Below, one piece after another: positions 11,426-16,192 of a DNA stretch of 16,192 nucleotides. Location of the stretch: NCBI GenBank assembly GCA_041627475.1, contig JBFKQZ010000042.1, forward strand, positions 1 to 16,192, read 5' to 3'. This DNA is from JBFGFG01 sp041627475 (GTDB taxonomy: Bacteria > Actinomycetota > Nitriliruptoria > Nitriliruptorales > Nitriliruptoraceae). How positions within the stretch are numbered: position 1 is the first letter of the stretch; every line of letters starts with the position of its first letter. Under the pieces are notes generated by a model. It was not told where the DNA came from, did not search any database, and saw only the letters and a list, made by a program, of their open reading frames with translations. The position numbers and the translations under genes were made by a program.

Positions 11426-12943
11426 GTGCAACGCGACACCGAGGAGTGGCGCCGGCCGTGGACCGTCGACGACGGCGTCGACGCGACGTCCGCGACCGAT
11501 GCGCCACGGCGCGTGCGTCGGGTCGTCCGGCCCACGCCGAGCTCGCTGCGCCCGGGAGCGTCGACCGCCCCGACGGGCCGCACCGAGGCGCGCACGGCCG
11601 AGGCGCGCATCGAGGGAGCGCGCACCGACGAGGCACGAACGGCGGCACCACCCGCGGCGACCGAACGCGTCGGGGCACCGGTGCGCACGGTGTCGGTCCG
11701 CCCCGACGAGCCGCTGCCGCCCGAGGACGTGGACGCCACCCCGCCGTCCCCGACGACTCCGCCACCCTCGACGGGGGACGACCGCCCCCGCCGCCGGTGG
11801 CGGGGCGCGCTGGCGATCGCGCTCGTCGCGGCCCTGCTCGGTGGCGTCGCCGGCGCCGGTGCCACCCTCGTGGCCGTGGACCGGCTGGACCTCCTCGCGA
11901 CCGACACCGACGCGACCCCGGGGCGCGCCGCCGAGCAGGACCCCGTCCGCTCGCCCGTCGTCGAGACCGTGCCGCCGTCGGAGGGCGGGACCATCGTCGC
12001 GGCCGTCGCCGCCGCGGTGCTCCCGTCGGTCGTCCGCATCGACGTGCTCGCCGAGCGTGACGACCCCGACCTCGGCACGGTGAACGTGCAGGCCGGCGTC
12101 GGCTCCGGCGTCATCTACCGCTCCGACGGCTACCTCCTGACCAACAACCACGTGGTCGAGGACGCCGACGCGCTCGAGGTGCAGTTCTCCGACGGCACCA
12201 GCGCGCCCGCGGAGATCGTCGGCACCGACCGCCTGACCGACCTCGCCGTCCTGCGCGTGGACCGCGACGGCCTGCCCGCGATCAACCTCCGCCAGGACCA
12301 GCCGCTGCGGGTCGGTGAGACCGCGGTCGCGATCGGCAGCCCGTTCGGGCTTGACGCCTCCGTCACGGCCGGCGTCGTCTCGGCACTCAACCGCGACCTG
12401 GAGGTCCCCGGTGACGAGGGCGGCGCCTTCGTCATCCCGGCACTGATCCAGACGGACGCCGCGATCAACCCGGGCAACTCCGGGGGCGCACTCGTCGATG
12501 CCAACGGGCAGCTGATCGGCATCAACACCGCGATCCTCACCGGTAGCGGCGGGTCACAGGGGGTCGGCTTCGCGATCCCGACCCGGTCGGCCGTCATCGC
12601 CGCCGAGCAGCTGATCGAGCGCGGCTTCGTGAGCCACCCGTTCCTCGGGATCTCCGGCCTCGACGTCACCAACGAGGTGGAGGTCCGCTATCGCGAGGAG
12701 TTCGGGATCGAGCTCGATGGCGGTGCACTGGTCGACCAGGTTCTCGAGGGCAGCGGCGCCGCCGTGGGCGGCGTCGAGGCCGGCGACATCATCATCGAGT
12801 TCGGCGACGAGCCGATGACGTCGATGACCGACGTCATCTCCGGTGTGCTGCGCTTCGACCCGGGCGACACCGTCCCGGTCGTCGTGCTGCGCGACGGCGA
12901 GCGGTTGGAGCTCGAGGTCGAGCTGGGGGAGCGGCCGCGCTGA
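11426..12943 (+). CDS. htrA: Membrane-anchored HtrA/DegS-like serine protease with PDZ domain
   Basis: Trypsin-like envelope protease of 505 residues. A 125-residue cytoplasmic region, rich in Pro, Ala and Arg and with a repeated ARTAEAR-type segment (55-72), precedes one transmembrane helix (about 127-149). The protease domain (about 185-395) has the full triad: H242 in TNNHVV, D272 in LTDLAV and S352 in NPGNSGGAL. One PDZ domain (about 405-500) follows, beginning near FLGISGLDV. One PDZ and one anchor give a DegS-like shape. GTG at 11426 has AAGGA five bases upstream; it lies 28 bases after rseB, so it is likely co-transcribed from the sigE promoter. It probably degrades misfolded envelope proteins, possibly also cutting RseA. 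The stop codon sits in the loop of a strong hairpin. Confidence 0.95.
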   Translation: MQRDTEEWRRPWTVDDGVDATSATDAPRRVRRVVRPTPSSLRPGASTAPTGRTEARTAEARIEGARTDEARTAAPPAATERVGAPVRTVSVRPDEPLPPEDVDATPPSPTTPPPSTGDDRPRRRWRGALAIALVAALLGGVAGAGATLVAVDRLDLLATDTDATPGRAAEQDPVRSPVVETVPPSEGGTIVAAVAAAVLPSVVRIDVLAERDDPDLGTVNVQAGVGSGVIYRSDGYLLTNNHVVEDADALEVQFSDGTSAPAEIVGTDRLTDLAVLRVDRDGLPAINLRQDQPLRVGETAVAIGSPFGLDASVTAGVVSALNRDLEVPGDEGGAFVIPALIQTDAAINPGNSGGALVDANGQLIGINTAILTGSGGSQGVGFAIPTRSAVIAAEQLIERGFVSHPFLGISGLDVTNEVEVRYREEFGIELDGGALVDQVLEGSGAAVGGVEAGDIIIEFGDEPMTSMTDVISGVLRFDPGDTVPVVVLRDGERLELEVELGERPR

Positions 12944-12952
12944 CGCGCGGCC
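12933..12952 (+). terminator. Hairpin enclosing the htrA stop codon
   Basis: GGCCGCGC (12933-12940) pairs perfectly with GCGCGGCC (12945-12952) around the loop TGAC, which contains the htrA TGA. No T-run follows. A new -10 for tatB begins 18 bases later, consistent with full or partial termination here. Confidence 0.5.
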
Positions 12953-12969
12953 CCACGGCCAGCAGCCCG

Positions 12970-12975
12970 TAGCCT
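12970..12975 (+). promoter_or_regulatory. -10 hexamer TAGCCT upstream of tatB
   Basis: TAGCCTCG ends 26 bases before the tatB GTG. No strong -35 is seen; the stress-operon hairpin would lie where a -35 is expected. It suggests housekeeping expression of tatB independent of SigE. Confidence 0.45.
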
Positions 12976-13001
12976 CGTCGGTACGCACACCGGAGCGAGC
13001 A

Positions 13002-13361
13002 GTGTTCAACGTCGGGTTCCCCGAGATCTTCGTGGTGACCGTGCTCGCGCTGCTCGTCTTCGGCCCGGAACGCCTGCCCGAGCTCGCCCGCAACACGGCG
13101 AAGTTCATCAACCGCTTCCGGACCGAGGCGTCGCGGTCGATCGCCGACCTGCGGGAAGCAGCCGACCTCGGTGACCTCGAACGGGAGGTCCGCTCGATCC
13201 GCGGGGACCTGGCTGGTGTGCGTGACGAGATCACCCGGGGCATCCGTGAGCCTGTCGACGCGGTGCGCGACATCAACAAGCCGGTCAGCCCCGGTGGCCC
13301 GACCGACGCGACGCCGGATGCGGGCACCGTCCCGACGCCCTTCGACCCCGAGGCCACCTGA
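13002..13361 (+). CDS. tatB: Sec-independent protein translocase subunit TatB
   Basis: Twin-arginine translocation component that, with TatC, receives folded proteins carrying RR signal peptides. The 119-residue protein starts MFNVGFPEIFVVTVLALLVF, with the conserved Glu at position 8 and a short transmembrane helix at 5-20. The hinge FGPERLPELAR (20-30) is next, followed by an amphipathic helix and a long charged coiled region to about residue 92. The tail is Pro/Thr-rich. The length and the E8 plus GPERLP combination favour TatB over TatA. GTG at 13002 is preceded by GGAG six bases upstream. The stop is immediately followed by the start of the phosphatase gene, so the two are coupled. Adjacency to sigE/htrA is conserved in mycobacteria and streptomycetes. 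Confidence 0.93.
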   Translation: MFNVGFPEIFVVTVLALLVFGPERLPELARNTAKFINRFRTEASRSIADLREAADLGDLEREVRSIRGDLAGVRDEITRGIREPVDAVRDINKPVSPGGPTDATPDAGTVPTPFDPEAT

Positions 13362-13967
13362 GTGCGCTGGCGACGGGTGGTGCGACGGGTCGCGGCCGTG
13401 GGCGCGATCGCCTCGACCGTGGCGGTGGCGCGGCGGGCCGCGCCACCGACGCTCGACCAGCGCCTCACCGCGGCCCTGGCGCAGTCGCGCGGTTCCCACC
13501 TCGACCACGCCGTCGGCGCCTACACCGACCTCGGATCCGTCTACGGACTGCTCGGCTGCAGCGCCATGCTGGCTGCCGGCGGCGAGGTGCGGCTCGGCCT
13601 GCGCACGGCGATCACCGGCAGCATCGCCTGGGTCGCCGCGCAGCTCACCAAGGACCTCGTCGACCGTCAGCGGCCGTACGAGCTCGGCTCGGCAGAGCTG
13701 CTGATCGAGGTGCCGCACGGGTCCTCGTGGCCTTCCGGGCACTCCGCCGTCGCCGGCGCGATGGCCACCACGATCGGTCGTCAGCTCGGCACCGGCGGCC
13801 GGATCGGCGCCGCGGCACTGGCTGCCGGTGTGGCCGCGTCCCGCCTCCACGTCGGCGCCCACCACGCCACCGACACCGTCGCCGGGCTCGCCGTCGGGGT
13901 GCTGTCGGCGGAGGTGACGGAGGCCGTCCTCGACCGCTACCTGCCAGAGCTGCCCGACGACGCCTGA
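13362..13967 (+). CDS. PAP2-family membrane-associated phosphatase
   Basis: Phosphatidic-acid-phosphatase-type enzyme of 201 residues that would act on a lipid phosphate such as an undecaprenyl or glycerolipid phosphate. All three catalytic motifs are present. K97-X6-R104-P105 reads KDLVDRQRP. PSGH is at 124-127. SR-X5-H-X3-D reads SRLHVGAHHATD, with R161, H167 and D171. Hydrophobic stretches at about 10-24, 57-73, 80-96, 128-142, 146-160 and 172-186 give a compact membrane protein with an Arg-rich start. The GTG at 13362 follows the tatB stop with no gap, so expression is probably coupled. A hairpin terminator follows nine bases after the stop. The substrate cannot be told; undecaprenyl-pyrophosphate recycling is a reasonable guess given the envelope context. 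Confidence 0.9.
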   Translation: MRWRRVVRRVAAVGAIASTVAVARRAAPPTLDQRLTAALAQSRGSHLDHAVGAYTDLGSVYGLLGCSAMLAAGGEVRLGLRTAITGSIAWVAAQLTKDLVDRQRPYELGSAELLIEVPHGSSWPSGHSAVAGAMATTIGRQLGTGGRIGAAALAAGVAASRLHVGAHHATDTVAGLAVGVLSAEVTEAVLDRYLPELPDDA

Positions 13968-13975
13968 GACGACGA

Positions 13976-13997
13976 CACCCCGCCGTGTGGCGGGGTG
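13976..13997 (+). terminator. Hairpin terminator after the PAP2 gene
   Basis: CACCCCGCC (13976-13984) pairs perfectly with GGCGGGGTG (13989-13997) around a GTGT loop, nine bases after the stop codon. The stem is nine pairs; no T-run follows. Confidence 0.75.
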
Positions 13998-14050
13998 CGG
14001 CGTCGGCCTCGGCCAGCGTCACGGGTGACGAGCTCACCGAACCCGTTCGC

Positions 14051-14201
14051 TCGTCAGCCGATGCTCAGCGGGAGCTTCCGGCCGACGCGGGCGTCGGACT
14101 CGGCCAGTCGTCAGCCGATGCTCAGCGGGAGCTTCCGTCCGACGCGGGCGTCGGACTCGGCCAGTCGTCAGCCGACGCTCAGCGGGAGCTTCCGTCCGAC
14201 G
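14051..14201. repeat. 57-bp tandem repeat copying the 3' end of mrp
   Basis: Two full units (14051-14107 and 14108-14164) and a 37-base partial third (14165-14201) that overlaps the mrp 3' end. Units 1 and 2 differ at one base (14081 against 14138), and unit 3 differs from unit 2 at one base within the shared part. On the minus strand every unit ends with the last codons of mrp (VGRKLPLS-I/V-G) and its TGA. The full units also hold a hairpin CCGACG-CGGG-CGTCGG, which is eight pairs in unit 2. A degenerate trace (GCGTCGGCCTCGGCCAG) lies at 14000-14016. The unit is 19 codons, so all copies are in the same frame. It arose most simply by tandem duplication of the mrp end and its terminator. Confidence 0.9.
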
Positions 14202-15313
14202 ATGCCGGAGGGGGTCTCGGCCTCCTTGCGCTCGCCGAGGGTGCGGGCGATCTGCTCGATCACCTTCGCGGCGGGTGCGTCGGGGTCCCCGACGACCAGC
14301 GGTGTGCCGGCGTCGGAGCCCTCACGGAGCTTCATGTCGATCGGGATGCGGCCGAGCAGCTCGGTCTCGAGCGCCTCGGCGAGCTCCTCGCCACCCCCGG
14401 TGCCGAACAGGTCGTGCGGCGTGTCGCAGTCGGGGCAGATGAACGTCGCCATGTTCTCGATGACGCCGGTCACCTTCATGCCGGTCTGCTCGGTCGCCTT
14501 GCCGGCGCGCTCGGCGACCTTCTGGGCGGCCTGCTGCGGCGTCGTGACGACGAGCATGTCGGCGTCGGGGAGCATCTGCGCCAGCGAGATCGCGATGTCG
14601 CCGGTGCCCGGGGGCAGGTCGCAGAGGAGGAAGTCCAGCTCACCCCAGTAGACGTCGCCGAGGAACTGCTGCAGCGCACGGTGCAGCATCGGGCCACGCC
14701 AGATCACCGAGCGGTCCTTGTCCGGCATGAAGAACTGGATCGAGATGACCTTGCAGCCGTGCGCCTGGAGCGGCATGACCATGCCCTCGAACGCGACGGG
14801 GTTGCCCTCGACACCCATCATGCGCGGGATCGAGTAGCCCCAGATGTCGGCGTCGAGCACGCCGACGGCGTAGCCCTGCTTGGCCAGCGCGGCAGCGAGG
14901 TTGACGGTCACCGAGGACTTGCCCACGCCGCCCTTGCCGGACGCGACCGCGACGACCTTGGTGCGCGAGTCGGGCGCGGCGAACGGGATCTCGAGGCCGG
15001 GGTTCGCGGCGCCGGCCTGCGCGCGCAGGTCGCTGGAGAGCTGCTGGCGCTCCTGGTCGGTCATCGAGCCGAAGGCGACCTGGACCTGGTCGACGTCCTC
15101 GAGGGCGCCCACGGCGGCCTCGACGTCGGACGTGATGCGGTCCTTCAGCGGGCAGCCCGGGATCGTGAGCTTGATCCGCACACCGACGGTCGAGCCGTTG
15201 ATGGCGACCTCGTCGACCATGCCGAGCTCGGTGATCGGCTTGTGGATCTCGGGGTCCTCGACGGTCGCGAGGACCTCGAGCACCTGCTCCTGGGTGGGCA
15301 CGGTGGGCTCCAT
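14168..15313 (-). CDS. mrp: Mrp/ApbC-type iron-sulfur cluster carrier ATPase
   Basis: Cytoplasmic P-loop ATPase of the Mrp/NBP35 family that carries and transfers Fe-S clusters. The 381-residue protein has an N-terminal MIP18/DUF59 domain (about 6-85, with PGCPLKD at 52-58). The ATPase domain then carries the deviant Walker A SGKGGVGKS (125-133), DADIWGYSIPRMMG (154-167) and CDLPPGTGD (231-239). The cluster-binding CPDC is at 293-296. The C-terminus GRKLPLSVG resembles the conserved tail of actinobacterial Mrp proteins. ATG at 15313 is the only sensible start before the DUF59 domain, yet there is no clear ribosome site. A TACCCT -10 lies 24 bases upstream. Its 3' end is part of the 57-bp repeat. 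mrp lies near sigE-htrA-tatB in mycobacteria too. Confidence 0.95.
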   Translation of the reverse strand: MEPTVPTQEQVLEVLATVEDPEIHKPITELGMVDEVAINGSTVGVRIKLTIPGCPLKDRITSDVEAAVGALEDVDQVQVAFGSMTDQERQQLSSDLRAQAGAANPGLEIPFAAPDSRTKVVAVASGKGGVGKSSVTVNLAAALAKQGYAVGVLDADIWGYSIPRMMGVEGNPVAFEGMVMPLQAHGCKVISIQFFMPDKDRSVIWRGPMLHRALQQFLGDVYWGELDFLLCDLPPGTGDIAISLAQMLPDADMLVVTTPQQAAQKVAERAGKATEQTGMKVTGVIENMATFICPDCDTPHDLFGTGGGEELAEALETELLGRIPIDMKLREGSDAGTPLVVGDPDAPAAKVIEQIARTLGERKEAETPSGIVGRKLPLSVG

Positions 15314-15337
15314 CAGTGTCGTGGACGGCGATCCACG

Positions 15338-15343
15338 AGGGTA
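15338..15343 (-). promoter_or_regulatory. -10 hexamer TACCCT upstream of mrp
   Basis: On the minus strand TACCCTCG ends 24 bases before the ATG, in the 59-base gap after the ATPase gene. No -35 and no Shine-Dalgarno sequence are evident. Confidence 0.4.
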
Positions 15344-15372
15344 CCGACGGTGCTGGACGGCCCGGACGGGTC

Positions 15373-16192
15373 TCAGTCGACCAGTGCAGCCTCGAGCCGT
15401 GCCTGCAGCTCCTCGGGGTCGAGGTCGCCGTCCACGTGGTCCGTGACACCCAGCACCGAGGCCTCGACCAGCTCGGCCTCGGACATGGGCTCGTGTCGGC
15501 GGACGATCGCAGGCGTGTGGTCGCCGTCGGAGTCCCGCAGCGGCCGCAGGACGTCGAAGGCCGTGCCGTCGGCGAGGTGGTGCTCCAGCAGGAGCAGGTC
15601 CGGCCGTTCGGTGCGTGCGCGCGACAGCGCCTCCCGCACGGACGTCGCCGTGGACAGCTCCCAGCCGGGCGGGAGCGCCTCGCCCGCCTCGACGAGCAGG
15701 GCCGGGGTACCCGCCACGAGCAGGCGCGCGCTCTGGAGCGCACCGACCTCGACCGCGCGCTTCTGGGCGGCCGAGGCGGCGCTGCTCTCGTTGCTCTTCG
15801 CGCGGGGGGTGAGGAACGCGTCCTCGGGGGTCGTGCGGACGACCTCCTCGAACGTCGTCTGACCCTCCAGCGCCTTGCGGATGCCGTCGCGTCGCAGCGA
15901 GACGAGGCCTTCGGCGCGGGCGAGTGCCGCGAGCTGGAGCTCGGTGCCGCCGTCGCTGACCAACTGGCGCAGTCGCGGGGTCATGTAGAGGAACTCGTAG
16001 AGGCCGACGCGGCCGAGGTAGCCCGAGCCGCTGCAGTGACCGCAGCCGGCGCCCCGTCGCACGTTCGCGCCCGCGAGGTCCTCCGGCGTCAGCAGCAGCT
16101 GCTCGAGGACCTCAGCGCGGGGCTCGTAGGGTGCCGCACAGTTCTCGCACACGGTCCGGGCGAGCCGCTGCGCCACGATGAGGGTGAGCGTC
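15373..16192 (-). CDS. PilB/GspE-type assembly ATPase, C-terminal part, fused to a pseudo-receiver domain (partial)
   Basis: C-terminal part of a type IV pilus or type II secretion ATPase; the N-terminus lies beyond the right edge. The visible part begins with the VAQRLARTVC segment that follows the ATPase core. It then has the zinc tetracysteine motif CENC (codons near 16149-16138) and CGHC (near 16044-16033), followed by GSGYLGRVGLYEFL and TTFEEVVRTT. This is where PilB/GspE proteins normally end. After a Ser/Ala linker (about 15800-15730) comes a receiver-like fold: RLLVAG, PDLLLLEHHLADGTAFDVLR and GVTDHVDGDLDPEEL. The phospho-acceptor Asp is replaced by Glu (codon 15585-15583), and the acidic pair and the conserved Lys are also gone, so the domain should be phosphorylation-independent. 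The stop lies 59 bases before the mrp start. Confidence 0.85.
   Translation of the reverse strand, partial: TLTLIVAQRLARTVCENCAAPYEPRAEVLEQLLLTPEDLAGANVRRGAGCGHCSGSGYLGRVGLYEFLYMTPRLRQLVSDGGTELQLAALARAEGLVSLRRDGIRKALEGQTTFEEVVRTTPEDAFLTPRAKSNESSAASAAQKRAVEVGALQSARLLVAGTPALLVEAGEALPPGWELSTATSVREALSRARTERPDLLLLEHHLADGTAFDVLRPLRDSDGDHTPAIVRRHEPMSEAELVEASVLGVTDHVDGDLDPEELQARLEAALVD

Noticed and set aside
8875..12114. A very long open frame on the minus strand (over 1000 codons) opposite sigE, rseA, rseB and htrA
   Set aside because: High-GC shadow frame. The plus strand carries four recognisable proteins with correct ribosome sites and junctions, while the minus-strand product is low-complexity Ser/Arg/Thr with no motif.
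14051..14201. Plus-strand reading of the 57-bp repeat as a repeated peptide (SSADAQRELPADAGVGLGQ units)
   Set aside because: The frame depends on an overlap with the PAP2 gene and the antisense of mrp. The repeat is explained by duplication of the mrp 3' end.
14051..14201. CRISPR array
   Set aside because: The repeats are head-to-tail without unique spacers, and there are no cas genes.

Overview
The window comes from a high-GC bacterium, most likely an Actinomycetota. The grounds are the strong G/C bias at third codon positions, frequent GTG starts, TANNNT-type -10 hexamers without clear -35 boxes, and a gene order (methyltransferase / sigE / anti-sigma / htrA / tatB ... mrp) known from mycobacteria and streptomycetes. 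A deep-branching class such as Nitriliruptoria is possible, but I cannot place it from sequence alone. No rRNA, tRNA, IS element, prophage or CRISPR array was seen, and this looks like core chromosome. No gap between genes is longer than about 200 bases.

Left part (1-2709, minus strand): the start of a phenylacetate-degradation operon, paaA-paaB-paaC, encoding subunits of the ring-1,2-phenylacetyl-CoA epoxidase and running off the left edge. A PaaX-family repressor gene lies immediately upstream in the same direction. A 20-bp inverted repeat overlaps the -35 box of a good paaA promoter and is the obvious operator candidate.

Middle part (2710-8464): mostly single genes on alternating strands. 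They encode a release-factor-like (baeRF/Vms1-type) protein divergent from paaX, a small winged-helix-like protein, a lipoprotein, a degenerate cupin that is probably translated from a leaderless transcript, a leucyl aminopeptidase (M17), an FlK-like hotdog thioesterase and an unrecognised polytopic membrane protein. A strong bidirectional hairpin separates the aminopeptidase from the thioesterase.

Right-centre part (8477-13967): an envelope-stress module. An Rv1220c-like methyltransferase gene diverges from sigE (ECF sigma), which is followed with almost no spacing by a zinc-binding anti-sigma factor (RseA), an RseB/MucB-like exported protein and a membrane-anchored HtrA protease. tatB and a PAP2 phosphatase follow. 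An ECF-type promoter (GGAACA-N16-CGTT) sits just upstream of sigE, pointing to autoregulation. The RseB-like gene between rseA and htrA makes the locus resemble the proteobacterial RpoE-RseA-RseB system more than the familiar mycobacterial version.

Right edge (13968-16192): a terminator, then a 57-bp tandem repeat made from copies of the 3' end of mrp, stop codon and downstream hairpin included. Next come mrp/apbC (Fe-S carrier ATPase, minus strand) and the C-terminal part of a PilB/GspE-type assembly ATPase. The ATPase carries a C-terminal pseudo-receiver domain lacking the phosphorylation residues.
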